The notes: generated from the sequence alone by a model not told the origin. Numbered from the stretch's first letter, positions 8,783-18,136 are shown. The stretch is 58,107 nucleotides of DNA from Rhodopirellula sp. SM50 (GCF_002289565.1 NZ_NTFY01000088.1:1-58107), one strand, 5' to 3'. Translations and numbers: made by a program.

Positions 8783-9910
8783 TCACGCGGCTCTGAAGAG
8801 CACCTGATTGCTGGGGACTCGGCCGAGGGCTTCGCTGCCGTAGGTGGACAGCGTTGCATCGGCGACTTCATAGCCGTGGCGGAACAGCAGGCTGAACTCG
8901 CTGTGGGTGAGCCGACGCAGTGTGGTTTCGATCTGCGCGACCCGGCTGACTTCGTCGTCCGTCAAGGCGGGCTTACCTGCGCCGGGATGGCGTGCGTACA
9001 CCTTCTTCGTCGCCAGCCCCAGACGCAAATAGGTGCCCTTTCCCGGGTTCTGGATAAAGTACTCCATCAACATTCTGGTCCGCAGGCTGCGAACCTGGTC
9101 GGTCGCAATATCGACCAGCCGCATCGATGCCTTCAAGTAGCCGGGCCGCCACCGCGATTGCCGGGTTTCGCTTGAGAGCGGACGCGAGGCGTCGCACACG
9201 ATCAGGAAATCGGTGCCCTCGCACAGGCCTTCGCCGGGTTTGAACAGCGACTCGACGCCCAAGTTGTCGTACACGCCGCCGTCCCAAAGGTGGAGGTGTT
9301 GGTACTTTGGCGAGATTCTGTGCCAATCGCCATCACGAAACTCGCTCCACCGGTGTCGGCGCGATGGAAGACGCAGCGGGCCGATCAAGCCGGGGACGGC
9401 GGCCGAAGCGGCCAGCGCGTGCGAAAGACGGAAATCGGGATCCGTGACGTACTTGGTTTGATAGTCGCCCATCAAGTCACGTTGGAAACGCCAGTTCTTG
9501 CCGGTCTGATAGCAGGTCGCATTGATGAGCCAGCGTGGCGAGACGGGCAAATCGGCAAGCGATCCCTTGATGCCCCATTTGCTTTCCAACGCGTCGCCCA
9601 GCACCGACGCTCGACCGGTCGCCAGTCGCCACGGAAACAGCAACGAGTTCAGGACGTACGTCCGCTGCACGTTGCGCGTCGTCAGCAGCGCAAGGCATCG
9701 CGGCACGACATCATGCAGGTATTCTTCGCTGGTCGGCCAACGGTAGCCGGCCGATGCGATGACCAGCCCGGCAGCCAAACTGCCGCCGGAAACGCTGGAG
9801 ACGATTTCCACGTTGCCCAGCAAATCCTGCCGCGCCAGCCGAGCCAGGACACCGAGGTGAAACACCGTCGCACGGACGCCACCGCCGGAAAATGCCAGGG
9901 AGATCTTCAT
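8783..9910 (-). CDS. Patatin-like phospholipase
   Basis: A 375-residue protein whose start MKISLAFSGGGVRATVFHLG carries the glycine-rich oxyanion motif at its very N-terminus; this decides the start at 9910 rather than the upstream ATG at 10135. The nucleophile lies in VSSVSGGSLAAG, and the catalytic Asp in LWDGGVYDNLG. These three elements define the Ser-Asp dyad of patatins, which hydrolyse acyl lipids. No signal peptide is seen, so action at the inner membrane face or in the cytosol is likely. It is a single-gene unit convergent with the ThiF cluster. Confidence 0.85.
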   Translation of the reverse strand: MKISLAFSGGGVRATVFHLGVLARLARQDLLGNVEIVSSVSGGSLAAGLVIASAGYRWPTSEEYLHDVVPRCLALLTTRNVQRTYVLNSLLFPWRLATGRASVLGDALESKWGIKGSLADLPVSPRWLINATCYQTGKNWRFQRDLMGDYQTKYVTDPDFRLSHALAASAAVPGLIGPLRLPSRRHRWSEFRDGDWHRISPKYQHLHLWDGGVYDNLGVESLFKPGEGLCEGTDFLIVCDASRPLSSETRQSRWRPGYLKASMRLVDIATDQVRSLRTRMLMEYFIQNPGKGTYLRLGLATKKVYARHPGAGKPALTDDEVSRVAQIETTLRRLTHSEFSLLFRHGYEVADATLSTYGSEALGRVPSNQVLFRAA

Positions 9911-10307
9911 GAAACGATGCGGAGATGGCGTGAAACTCAGGGGCAAAGGGCTCGCAAACGCAGGTTGGAATTCGCAAGCCAGACGTCGCCGCAATCCTAG
10001 TGTCGCAGCATTCGGCGGAGCCAGATCAATGTACGATGGCCCTTCCGGGCCGTCGCCCGCGCGACTCTGTGCGGCGCTCCGTAACAGGACGTCGTCCAAA
10101 GATCCTTTCCTAGGGCACGACAGAAGGGGACGCACATTTTAATAAAAAGATTTTCGAATCGGTTCGATGTCCGGGAACTTCCCCAGACCCCGACCGGTCT
10201 GGCATGGGATGTGATCCAAGAGACCGATCGGGTGCGTCTGGCGTGACCGGATCACTGGCTTTGAAATCCTTCTCGATTTCCCCCGGGGCAATCGCCGACC
10301 GTGTATC

Positions 10308-12290
10308 ATGAACGTCCCTCCACGGCTCTCCCCCCCTGCCAAAGCCATGATGACGACCGATTACAACCAATCCCGCTTTGCAGCTTTCTGGTTGCAGGGT
10401 TTCCTGGCGGTGCTGCTTACAACCTGCCCAACAAACAGCACGCCTGCGCAAGACACGCTCGATGACGAACATGCGTCTCGGAAGGCTGAAGTTGAAAAGC
10501 TGTTTCGAAAAGATGTCACACGCTTTATCAAGACTTACTGCATCGATTGCCACCAGAACAGTCGGCCTACCGAAGCGGGGGTAAACTTTTCCCCAGCCTT
10601 AAACACTCCGGCTCACCCTGCGTTCACCGAGCAATGGAAACGAGCGGCGGCGCGTGTGAAAGCGCATGACATGCCGCCGGAAGGATTGGACCAACCCTCT
10701 GACGAACAGCGGCAAATGTTCGTCCAGTGGCAAAAGAAGATCAAATTCTTGAGCCCCAAAGACCCAGGCCCGTTTATCATTCGGCGGCTGACCAAGTCAG
10801 AATATGGCAACACGCTGCAAGATTTATTTGGGGTGGATCCCGAGATCGCGGCGGCGTTGCCTGACGAGGTGAGCGGTGAAGGCTACTTGAATTCGCTTTC
10901 GCCGCTGCAACTGGAACAGTACCTGGCGATCGCCGACAAAGTGCTGGATCAGGTTTGGCCCGTCGCTGAAATGCCTTCCAGCGAGGTGCTTTATCGGTTG
11001 ATCGGCCAGAAGATTGACCCCAGCAACCGCAACGCTCTCGCGACAGCCAAGATTGCTGAATCGCTGGCACGGACCATGTACCGACGTCCCGCGTCCGAGC
11101 AGGAGATTGCCACGTTGATCAGTGTGTATGAGCTGGGGCGGACGAACAGGTTAGGCATTGAAGACGCTCTCCGCTTGATGGTCAAAGCAACTTTGGTATC
11201 GCCGCAATTCCTGTTTATCACCCCGGCTGAGCAACCTGACCGTGACGCCAAAATCGTGCGGCTGGACGACTACCAACTCGCATCGCGACTGTCGTATTTC
11301 CTTTGGGCAACAATGCCGGACGCCGAACTGATGCGTTTGGCTTCGGAGGGCAAGTTGCACGAGCATGATGTCTTGCGGGGACAGGTCACTCGTCTGCTCG
11401 CATCGCCAAAATCACGCGCGCTGTTCGATGGTTTCGGCGCCCAATGGTTGGGCTTGGATGATTGGCGCGACCGCACGTTTGATCAGGACAAGTTCCCGCA
11501 GATGAACGAGGCCCTGCGCAATGCGATGTACGACGAAGCACGCTTGCTGTTCGAGGATGTCACGCGGGGAAACTTAAGCGTGGCGGCCTTCATTGATTGC
11601 GACTTCACCTTCGTGAACCAGCCATTGGCTGAAGTGTATTCGATGGACGACATCATCGGCCAAGAGATGCAGAAAGTCACTCTGACGAATCAAAACCGCG
11701 GCGGAATCCTCGCCATGCCGGCCGTGCTTGCGGCGACGTCATTTCCCAACCGAACCAGTCCGGTCAATCGCGGCGTCTGGGTGCTGGAACAAGTGCTTGG
11801 CGAGCACGTTCCGCCCGCTCCACCGGATGTGCCTGCCTTGAAAGAGCAGGACGAGACAGCGGCCGAGAGCTTGACCATGCGAGAGCTTACCGAATTGCAC
11901 CGGAGCGATCCTGTCTGTGCCAATTGCCATCGTTTGCTCGATCCGATCGGTTTCGGACTCGAAAATTTCGATGCGATCGGACGCTGGCGAGACTCCGACG
12001 ACAACGGCGCCACGATCGACGCTTCCGGCGTGCTGCCGGACGGCAGTCGTTTTTCGACGCCTGCGGAATTGAAAGCGATGGTCAGCGGGCGGCTCGACGA
12101 CTTCGCTCGGAATCTGGTCGAAAAAATGTTGGCCTATGCCCTGTGTCGCTCCCTCGAAGGCTACGACGAAATCGTTGTGGACGAAATGACTCAGCGCGTC
12201 GCCGACGACGACTACCGAATGCAAACGCTGATCACTGAAGTTGTGACAAGTTATCCCTTCACCCATCGCCGAATCGAAGATGAGAGATAG
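10308..12290 (+). CDS. DUF1592-family cytochrome-like protein, second copy
   Basis: A 660-residue secreted protein, shorter than its paralogue at 1871 because the central carbohydrate-binding-like insert is absent. A heme c motif CIDCH lies near residue 83, RRLTKSEYGNTLQDLFG marks the DUF1587 region, RLDDYQLASRLSYFLWATMP the DUF1592 region, and CANCHRLLDPIGFGLENFDA the second CxxCH. The start may be 10308 or the ATG pair at 10347, which puts the membrane-targeting segment (FAAFWLQGFLAVLL) closer to the N-terminus. Its stop overlaps the following DUF1552 gene by 11 bp. No sigma factor gene accompanies this pair. Confidence 0.85.
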   Translation: MNVPPRLSPPAKAMMTTDYNQSRFAAFWLQGFLAVLLTTCPTNSTPAQDTLDDEHASRKAEVEKLFRKDVTRFIKTYCIDCHQNSRPTEAGVNFSPALNTPAHPAFTEQWKRAAARVKAHDMPPEGLDQPSDEQRQMFVQWQKKIKFLSPKDPGPFIIRRLTKSEYGNTLQDLFGVDPEIAAALPDEVSGEGYLNSLSPLQLEQYLAIADKVLDQVWPVAEMPSSEVLYRLIGQKIDPSNRNALATAKIAESLARTMYRRPASEQEIATLISVYELGRTNRLGIEDALRLMVKATLVSPQFLFITPAEQPDRDAKIVRLDDYQLASRLSYFLWATMPDAELMRLASEGKLHEHDVLRGQVTRLLASPKSRALFDGFGAQWLGLDDWRDRTFDQDKFPQMNEALRNAMYDEARLLFEDVTRGNLSVAAFIDCDFTFVNQPLAEVYSMDDIIGQEMQKVTLTNQNRGGILAMPAVLAATSFPNRTSPVNRGVWVLEQVLGEHVPPAPPDVPALKEQDETAAESLTMRELTELHRSDPVCANCHRLLDPIGFGLENFDAIGRWRDSDDNGATIDASGVLPDGSRFSTPAELKAMVSGRLDDFARNLVEKMLAYALCRSLEGYDEIVVDEMTQRVADDDYRMQTLITEVVTSYPFTHRRIEDER

Positions 12291-13674
12291 AACGATGATC
12301 AGATCTGGAATGATTGATCGCAGAACCTGCTTGCACGGCCTGGGCGCCGCACTCGCACTGCCGCTGTTCGATGTCATGGGTTGGCAAGAAGCCAAGGCTG
12401 CCCAGACGTACAAGCCTCCCGTCCGACTGGGGTTCATGTACATGCCGCACGGCGTGATCATGGACGAATTCTGGCCGACCGATGCGGAGAGTTTTCTTGA
12501 TTCACCGCCTCCGGCGATCGAATCGCTCAAGCCAGTGCTGGGCCAGTGCTTGATGATGAAGGGAATCTCTGGCGTGCCCACGGCTCCTTTCAACGGAGCA
12601 CCGCACGCGCTGGAGCTTTCGACGTGGCTCACTGCGACACTGCCGGATCCGGCGAAACGTAGCGAAATCAATATCGCGATTTCAGCAGATCAAATCGCAG
12701 CGAACTACGTCGGAGCGATGACGCCATTGCCGTCGCTGGAACTGGCGACCATGCCGCAAAACTGGAAAGAGAATCAAGCGGGGCTGAACGAAGGCTATTA
12801 CTCGCACTGCAGCTACCGTTCGCCGACCCAAGTCATGCCCGCAGAAACGAACCCGCGAAACGTGCTTGCCCGCCTGTTTAATCGGAAAGGTTCAGGCAGT
12901 GCTGCCGTTTCCGGCGCGGCCAGCCCGCTGGACCGCAACATGTTGGATCTAGTCCTTGGTGGCGCTCGAGATCTGCGTCGCAAATTGCCTTCTTCCGACC
13001 AACGCAAATTGGACGAGTACCTGGATAGTGTCCGGTCGGTCGAGCGTCGAATCGCTGCGATCGAGCAACGGCAAAAGCAGGCCGCGATGGAAAAGGCCGG
13101 CCTGCGTCGCGATAACAGGGGCGCTGATTCACCGCCCATCGAGATCAAGATTCCCGACGGCGACAAACGCAGCGAGTACATGCAAGTCATGTGCGACCTG
13201 AACGTCTTGGCCTTCCAAACCGACATGACTCGCGTCTCGACTTACGTCGGTTCGCGGCCCAACGGCGCGAATTATCCAGAGCTCGGGTTTAGCGACCAGC
13301 ACCATTCGCAGACGCACCACCGCGGCGACAAGACGAAGATGGACAAGGTCGCGAAGATTGTCGCGTTCAACATCGAACAGTTCGCACACATGGTGAAAAA
13401 GATGCGTTCTCTAAAAGAAGCCGATGGAACGCTGCTCGACAATTGCATCATGATGTGGGGTTCAGGCCTGGAAGACGGCGACAAACACAGCCGGGAGAAC
13501 CTGCCCTTCATCGTCGCGGGCGGCGGAGGCGGCTCGTTAAAGACGGGGCGTTATCTGCCTGACGTGAAAGGCAATCAAGGCGACTTGCTCACCACGCTGC
13601 TCTCCTGCGCCGGTATTCCGATCGACCGCCCCGTCGGCATCGCCACCAAGCAAATCGAAGCGATTAAAGCGTAG
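12280..13674 (+). CDS. DUF1552 domain protein, second copy
   Basis: About 460 residues with an export signal MIDRRTCLHGLGAALALPLF carrying the twin arginines. Family landmarks include FMYMPHGVIMDEFWPT near the N-terminus and MMWGSGLEDGDKHSREN near the C-terminus. The start could be 12280 (overlapping the upstream gene) or 12295; both keep the signal. It forms a two-gene operon with the DUF1592 gene, mirroring the pair at 571-4426. Function of the family is unknown. Confidence 0.85.
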   Translation: MRDRTMIRSGMIDRRTCLHGLGAALALPLFDVMGWQEAKAAQTYKPPVRLGFMYMPHGVIMDEFWPTDAESFLDSPPPAIESLKPVLGQCLMMKGISGVPTAPFNGAPHALELSTWLTATLPDPAKRSEINIAISADQIAANYVGAMTPLPSLELATMPQNWKENQAGLNEGYYSHCSYRSPTQVMPAETNPRNVLARLFNRKGSGSAAVSGAASPLDRNMLDLVLGGARDLRRKLPSSDQRKLDEYLDSVRSVERRIAAIEQRQKQAAMEKAGLRRDNRGADSPPIEIKIPDGDKRSEYMQVMCDLNVLAFQTDMTRVSTYVGSRPNGANYPELGFSDQHHSQTHHRGDKTKMDKVAKIVAFNIEQFAHMVKKMRSLKEADGTLLDNCIMMWGSGLEDGDKHSRENLPFIVAGGGGGSLKTGRYLPDVKGNQGDLLTTLLSCAGIPIDRPVGIATKQIEAIKA

Positions 13675-13951
13675 GCCGGCTGAAAGAATTGAGACGAACT
13701 CGCTGTGGGCGAGGCGATGAAACCGACATCAGCGTGTGCTATTCAAACAACACTCCGAAGTCGGCCACCGGAGCGTGATTCGTCATGCCGGAATCTCGCG
13801 TCGGTGTCTAGCACCTCCTGCAGTTCGAGGATCGCCTGGAATGCTGAGGCTGGTCCAACCGAAGCGCTGAAAGCGGGCGTTTCAATCTGCGTCCGGCATT
13901 GGACAGAGTGCGAATTAGCGATCTCCACTCCGTGGCCGGCCTACCTCTATA

Positions 13952-14034
13952 CTGGCTCCCTTCTCCCCCTTCGATGAAAGCGAGTCGTGCTCGCTTTCAT
14001 CGAAGGGGGAGAAGGGTTGGGGATGAGGGGGCAA
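13952..14034 (+). repeat. Left inverted hairpin repeat of the DUF559 unit
   Basis: A perfect 27-bp stem (13958-13984 with 13990-14016) and a 5-nt loop TCGTG, flanked outside by CTGGCT and inside by TTGGGGATGAGGGGGCAA. The stem core reads GATGAAAGCGAG. Confidence 0.85.
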
Positions 14035-14047
14035 GCAGGCGTCACCA

Positions 14048-14434
14048 TTGAATCGTAGGGGCAGCACGAACAGAAGAGCTCGACGGGATCCAGAGGCGAT
14101 TTCCTTCGCCCGCAATCAACGGGCCCGCGCAAACGAGTTTGCTCAGGATGTTTGGCAGATGTTACGTAATCGCCGGTGTCGAAATCAGAAGTTTCGGCGC
14201 GAATACCCGATTGCACCGTACACCGTTGACTTCTGTTGTGTGGACTTGAAGTTGATCATTGAGGTCGATGGTAAGCAACATCAGACGGATGAGGGCCGTC
14301 AGTATGATCAGCGCCGCGACCAGTATTTGGCCGAGCAAGGGTACCAAGTCGTACGGATCCCGGGTTACAAGGCCTTGCGGAATCCAGTTGCGGTGCGGCA
14401 CCAGATCGAACATGCAATTGATGCACTTCTGTAG
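14048..14434 (+). CDS. DUF559 domain protein (Vsr/restriction-endonuclease-like fold)
   Basis: A 128-residue protein. The conserved core runs RRCRNQKFRREYPIAPYTVD, FCCVDLKLIIEVDGKQH and GYQVVRIPG, matching DUF559, a family related to very-short-patch-repair type nucleases with the catalytic D-ExD pattern (here Asp of YTVDFCC and the IEVDGKQH segment). The start is probably TTG at 14048. It stands alone between two inverted hairpin repeats, with neighbours that are unrelated, so it is most likely carried by that unit. Confidence 0.8.
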   Translation: MNRRGSTNRRARRDPEAISFARNQRARANEFAQDVWQMLRNRRCRNQKFRREYPIAPYTVDFCCVDLKLIIEVDGKQHQTDEGRQYDQRRDQYLAEQGYQVVRIPGYKALRNPVAVRHQIEHAIDALL

Positions 14435-14438
14435 CACA

Positions 14439-14519
14439 TTGCCCCCTCATCCCCGGCCCTTCTCCCCCACAACGAGAGCGAGCACCACTCGCTCTCGTCG
14501 TGGGGGAGAAGGGAGCCAG
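14439..14519 (-). repeat. Right inverted hairpin repeat of the DUF559 unit
   Basis: A 26-bp stem with one mismatch (14457-14482 with 14488-14513) and loop CACCA. In inverted orientation it matches the left end outside and inside the stem, while the stem core differs (ACGAGAGCGAG), so the two hairpins have diverged while keeping self-complementarity. Confidence 0.85.
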
Positions 14520-15177
14520 AATGAAGGAGTGCGATCGCACCGAACAGAGAAAACGCGATTTCTTCGCGCAGTCGGTTGCATCGACCGAAGCGGCGGAGCC
14601 CCCCGCCGAAAACGTATTGGTGTCTGGAAAAACAGAAACACCGACGCGCCGAAACGGACAGATCCGAAAATGCTCCGGCTTCATCGACCGGTAGATCGGA
14701 AGCGAATCTCCGGCGGCCGACGCCGGAGCACGCGGCTGGTGGGGCGCATCATACATGCTCGGGACAGGTCACAGCGCGCGTTCTATCGCATCGACACGAC
14801 AGTTCGGCCGCGTAGCTGAAAATTCCGCATTCGCTATATCTCGATCAGCTGAAAACGGGGTTAATCGTCCCAGCTTTGAGAGCTGAGACGAAATGCCAGT
14901 GCCATCAACACGTCGAGCAGTTGTCTTGCCGGGCCGGTGCCAACCGGTCTGCATTTTGACTTTGCTGGTCGTGTGATTTCCGCGTGGCAGCTGAAGCGCT
15001 TTTACAATTCCGTTGCAAAAACAAAATGCACCGTTTGTCGTCCTGTCTTGTCAAACGAGTCACGTTTCTAGCGGTAGAGCGAATGGCCAGCCTGGAACTC
15101 TAGACAAGAGATTGACCGGATCCGTCAATAGGAAGGAAAGCCGTAAAGGGATCCCTGAAATAGTGAAGGTATCCGAG
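14520..15177. other. Gene-free stretch
   Basis: No open frame with a credible family, start site or codon pattern was found on either strand. The short frames present are GC-rich and overlap each other. No hairpin with a T-run and no promoter-like array stands out. Confidence 0.5.
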
Positions 15178-15798
15178 CTACCTATTTCTCAGTTCCGGGC
15201 AATTCTTCTCCAGCCATTTCGCTGCGGACTCGGCATCGACGGTCCCGAAGGCTCGGCCTTCGATCTTCTGTTGTGCCTGCCGAATGCGACGTGACACCAT
15301 CTGACTGCTGATAGCTTCGTCCTCGTTCATTCCCAACTTCGTCAGCACACTCTTGACCCAATCACCGGCGAAGACCTCTATCACAGCGTCTTCCAGCGAA
15401 AGGTGATGTGAAAACCGACAGCGGCAGGGTAACTCATCTGCGAACGCTTCGAGACGATCATCCACAGAGGGCAACGGATGCCGTTCACCGACAATGACAT
15501 CGATCACAGCTGACTCGTCGAGACTCAGGCTGGTGGCAAGGTCCGCATTCAAACTACTCGCTAGCACGGCCTTGCACGGCACGCTCCAGGTCTGGTGGTT
15601 GGCAAGTTCTTCGAGCCGTGTAAGCACGTTGGGGAAATGTGCTACCAGCAGTATGGCAACCGTCGCAGACCTTGACCGTTCCTCTGCTTCCCTTGCCAAT
15701 CCAGCAAACTTGGCATCGGTCGTCATCCAGATGTGATCGGGGACAATCTCGACGTTAGATCGCTTCTTGCTTCCGAATAGGGCATCAAAGAGTCCCAT
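15178..15798 (-). CDS. Hypothetical protein with remote SecA-like features
   Basis: A 206-residue protein starting MGLFDALFGSKKRSNVEIVP; start 15798 is chosen because AAGGAGAAG lies just ahead. The segment HIWMTTDAKFAGLAREAEER and the C-terminal MVSRRIRQAQQKIEGRAFG recall, respectively, part of the second nucleotide-binding fold and the helical scaffold (SIERAQKKVExxNF) of SecA, but the ATP-binding motifs are absent. The last gene of a minus-strand operon with a HAD phosphatase and alpha/beta hydrolases. Function unknown; the SecA likeness is an inference. Confidence 0.6.
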   Translation of the reverse strand: MGLFDALFGSKKRSNVEIVPDHIWMTTDAKFAGLAREAEERSRSATVAILLVAHFPNVLTRLEELANHQTWSVPCKAVLASSLNADLATSLSLDESAVIDVIVGERHPLPSVDDRLEAFADELPCRCRFSHHLSLEDAVIEVFAGDWVKSVLTKLGMNEDEAISSQMVSRRIRQAQQKIEGRAFGTVDAESAAKWLEKNCPELRNR

Positions 15799-15854
15799 CA
15801 ATGCTTCTCCTTCAGTTTCAGTGACTCGCATTCCCGCTTCGTGCGACACGGTGG

Positions 15855-16610
15855 TCAGTGAACCAAGTGGTCGAGAATATCCAACACGCCCTCAACTTCT
15901 TCGTGAGGCGAAACAAATGCGGCTGCCTTTTGAATTTCGGCTTCGGAATTCGCCGGGCATCCGAACCACGAAACACACTCGGCGATAAATCGATCACCCA
16001 TTGTATCCCCGATTCCTGCTGTACGTTCTGCCGCAATGCCGGTCTCACTCAGCAACCGTGCGATGGCGGTTCCTTTGTTGACGTGACCAAGATCACAATT
16101 GATATAAAGCCACGTCATCGAGACTCGAATCGGCCAGTTCCGTTTTTGAAACTCTTCGGCAATCGTCGGCACGATGGACCGGAGATACGCCGTATCGGGA
16201 TGATACAAAGCCACCGACGCTGATTTCCCCGGCTGCTGAACCACATCACTCGCCTGAAAGAGCGACCGCAGAAGTTTCCGAGCCTCATGAACGAATTCGA
16301 GATGTTCGTCGGTGATGGCCGGATCACACTGGAATGAATTGTCTGCCGGTCGCCAGAGCCAGACGCCGTTTTCCCCGATACAAGGAATCAACGTGTTCTG
16401 GATGAGCCGACAGAGACACTCGACAAAGCCAATCGGCCTGCCACTGCAAAGCGTGACGACAGGCCGATCACGATTTTGAATCGCAAGACGGTTGTGATCG
16501 GCGATCTTCGACAGTCCCGAAATGTTGATTGGGGCATGTGACTCAGGAGACAAGCAGCCGTCGATGTCACAAATGACAAGGTCATACTTCCCTGATGTGC
16601 GAAACTGCAT
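15855..16610 (-). CDS. HAD-superfamily hydrolase (type IIB-like)
   Basis: A 251-residue protein. The nucleophile motif is YDLVICDIDGCLSPE (Asp 14 and Asp 16), the threonine/serine motif is VTLCSGRPIGFVE, and the metal-binding motif is GIGDTMGDRFIAE near residue 203. A cap of about 100 residues sits between motifs II and III, as in Cof/phosphomannomutase-like HAD proteins that act on sugar phosphates. The substrate is not deducible. It lies 41 bp after a truncated hydrolase gene in the same operon. Confidence 0.8.
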   Translation of the reverse strand: MQFRTSGKYDLVICDIDGCLSPESHAPINISGLSKIADHNRLAIQNRDRPVVTLCSGRPIGFVECLCRLIQNTLIPCIGENGVWLWRPADNSFQCDPAITDEHLEFVHEARKLLRSLFQASDVVQQPGKSASVALYHPDTAYLRSIVPTIAEEFQKRNWPIRVSMTWLYINCDLGHVNKGTAIARLLSETGIAAERTAGIGDTMGDRFIAECVSWFGCPANSEAEIQKAAAFVSPHEEVEGVLDILDHLVH

Positions 16611-16651
16611 GATCGAGACTTCCTGAGGGACTCTGGTTCTGATTCAGACGT

Positions 16652-16909
16652 TTACGGCTGCTTCCGCCGCCAGATGCATGGCCTGGTGGGAAGGCAATCG
16701 GCAACAGCCACGCCATTGCCGCGGAAATGAACCATCGTCAATCCTTCGGGATCGATGATTCTCCGATAACACGCCAGCTCAACGCCATCGACGGCGACCA
16801 TGAAGGGATCGTCCACGCCGCGTGGCTGCGGGAGCAGGTATTGGCCACTGACGGCAGGGTGATCGAGGATACTCTCTTCGTTTGGCGGGCGTTGCTCTAA
16901 TTGTCTCAT
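16652..16909 (-). pseudogene. Truncated alpha/beta-hydrolase, N-terminal part only
   Basis: The 85-residue frame reads ILDHPAVSGQYLLPQPRGVD and LTMVHFRGNGVAVADCLP, the N-terminal strand and oxyanion loop (HFHGNGE-type) of a family of serine hydrolases. It then ends after CIWRRKQP, before the nucleophile elbow, so about two thirds of the protein is missing. The GNG motif has lost its usual following Glu. Its ATG overlaps the stop of the preceding hydrolase gene (ATGA), showing that it was once a coupled operon member. Confidence 0.65.
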
Positions 16910-17433
16910 GGTTTCCGACCATCGCCCTGGTAATCGTGGAGTCGTTTCTCATGTTCATCGATCCATTCTGGCAGACAGACTTTCAAGCAAGCGTCCAGCA
17001 TCGCATTGAGCGGGTCAGGATCGGCCAGTCGATGATCGTCGCCCACTTCGATGAGGGTTTCGGGTGGCAATCCGCTGTTTGCTAAAAGTTCTTGGGAATC
17101 GGCAAACGGGATCACGTCGTCTTGGCGTGAATGCAGGATGATCGTTTTCGGCTTGACGGTGGTGGCCGTGCCCCAATTCTTCCATGCGGGGCAGAGCAAG
17201 ACCAACGGAGTGTTTTCCGACTGGAGATTCATTGCAACGGCCCCGCCGCGGGAGCTACCGACGACAACATCGGGTTCGTGCCGATCGTACTCGGTTTGAG
17301 CGGTGCGAACCCCGGCGTCGAAGTCATCGTCATCCAGAGCCGGATTGATGACCTCGTGCCCGGCATCTTTCAGGTACGTCGGTTTCACGCCGCCAACGAC
17401 GCTGTTCCAGCCATGGAGGAAGAGAATCTTCAT
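16906..17433 (-). CDS. Alpha/beta-hydrolase (YqiA/RBBP9-like small esterase)
   Basis: A 175-residue protein opening MKILFLHGWNSVVGGVKPTY, the strand-turn with the oxyanion His-Gly. The nucleophile elbow is VVVGSSRGGAVAMNL (Ser 83 region), the acid is in LHSRQDDVIPFADS, and the base His in VGDDHRLADPDPL. The size fits small cytosolic esterases. It lies 118 bp after the small membrane gene at 17552 and may be cotranscribed from the sigma-54-like promoter at 17972. Confidence 0.8.
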   Translation of the reverse strand: MKILFLHGWNSVVGGVKPTYLKDAGHEVINPALDDDDFDAGVRTAQTEYDRHEPDVVVGSSRGGAVAMNLQSENTPLVLLCPAWKNWGTATTVKPKTIILHSRQDDVIPFADSQELLANSGLPPETLIEVGDDHRLADPDPLNAMLDACLKVCLPEWIDEHEKRLHDYQGDGRKP

Positions 17434-17551
17434 GATTGCAACTCAGTCAAATCATCCGGATGCGGTGCCATTGTTTCGTGCCGGCAGTCTTCTTCCCTTG
17501 AGTCTTCTGCTTCTGCCTCTTCTTTTGTTAATGGGCGTATTTCGTCGCCGA

Positions 17552-17857
17552 TTATGGTCGCTGTCCCGGCCGCCATGTTGAGAAGTCAATCTCGGGCGCG
17601 ATATTGATCATGAATGCGTCAGGGTTCAACGAGACGTAGAGGAGCGTCAGGATCGCCGGAAGAATGAGAAGCACGACGAACCAAGCAATCAGCTTGAGGA
17701 TGCACGCTTCTTCTTCGCCAATTGAGTCATCGAGGATTTTCGCTGTTCGCAGTGTCCGCGTGTTTTGTAACGTCCGCTTACGAGCGATTCGTTTTGGTGG
17801 CGGGTGTTGTGTTTCGGATTCGCTGGTTATTGGTTGGGCAATGAGAGCTGGAATCAT
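17552..17857 (-). CDS. Small membrane protein, first gene of a predicted sigma-54 unit
   Basis: The 101-residue frame from ATG 17857 is preceded by CCGAGGACA, a fair ribosome site; the longer frame from 18145 would run through the promoter and dyad and is rejected. Residues 2-50 are polar and basic; one strong membrane helix (LKLIAWFVVLLILPAILTLL) lies near residues 55-74; the tail is short. No family recognised. A -24/-12 match at 17972-17987 and a dyad at 18062 lie upstream, and the histidine kinase is divergent on the other side. Confidence 0.6.
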   Translation of the reverse strand: MIPALIAQPITSESETQHPPPKRIARKRTLQNTRTLRTAKILDDSIGEEEACILKLIAWFVVLLILPAILTLLYVSLNPDAFMINIAPEIDFSTWRPGQRP

Positions 17858-17971
17858 GGCATTGTCCTCGGATCTAATTTGAATGCGACGATGGAGCTTT
17901 TGGTTTCCACCCTCCGTTGACCGACAGGCAGAAACGTGTTGCCGCGTCGTTGGCAGCTGGCCTGTCAGCAA

Positions 17972-17987
17972 CGCAACGGTCGGACCA
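17972..17987 (-). promoter_or_regulatory. Predicted sigma-54 promoter
   Basis: Minus strand reads TGGTCCG-ACCG-TTGCG, with the invariant GG and GC ten bases apart. It lies about 80 bp from the dyad at 18062 and about 115 bp before ATG 17857. Confidence 0.55.
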
Positions 17988-18061
17988 CTGGCGGAAATAT
18001 CGTGATTTGCTGGAAAATGGGGCGAACAAAGGTCGTGAACGTCATCCCCCGTCTCCGCCGT

Positions 18062-18077
18062 GACAACTTGAGTTGAC
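18062..18077. promoter_or_regulatory. Dyad GACAAC-TTGA-GTTGAC, predicted activator site
   Basis: One of a set of near-identical dyads in this window. It sits between the minus-strand gene at 17857 and the histidine kinase start at 18137 (60 bp), so it could serve activation of the former and feedback on the latter. Confidence 0.55.
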
Positions 18078-18136
18078 GCGGCAAGTGCCAGTGTTGCCCC
18101 CTGCGACATCGGTCTCGGCGCAGTTAGAATTATGGA

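Larger units (their letters stand above)
13952..14519. mobile_element. Putative small mobile unit: DUF559 gene between inverted hairpin ends
   Basis: An 83-bp left end (13952-14034) and an 81-bp right end (14439-14519) are inverted copies of each other, and each folds into a long hairpin. Between them is a single gene for a DUF559 endonuclease-fold protein. Both outer ends read CTGGCTCCCTTCTCCCCC and both inner ends read GGGGATGAGGGGGCAA when read toward the gene. No target-site duplication was found by eye. Whether the unit moves by itself is inference; repeats of this general kind are common in bacterial genomes. Confidence 0.6.

Noticed and set aside
13705..13977. 90-codon plus frame before the DUF559 unit
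   Set aside because: Runs into the left hairpin repeat, no ribosome site, composition not protein-like.
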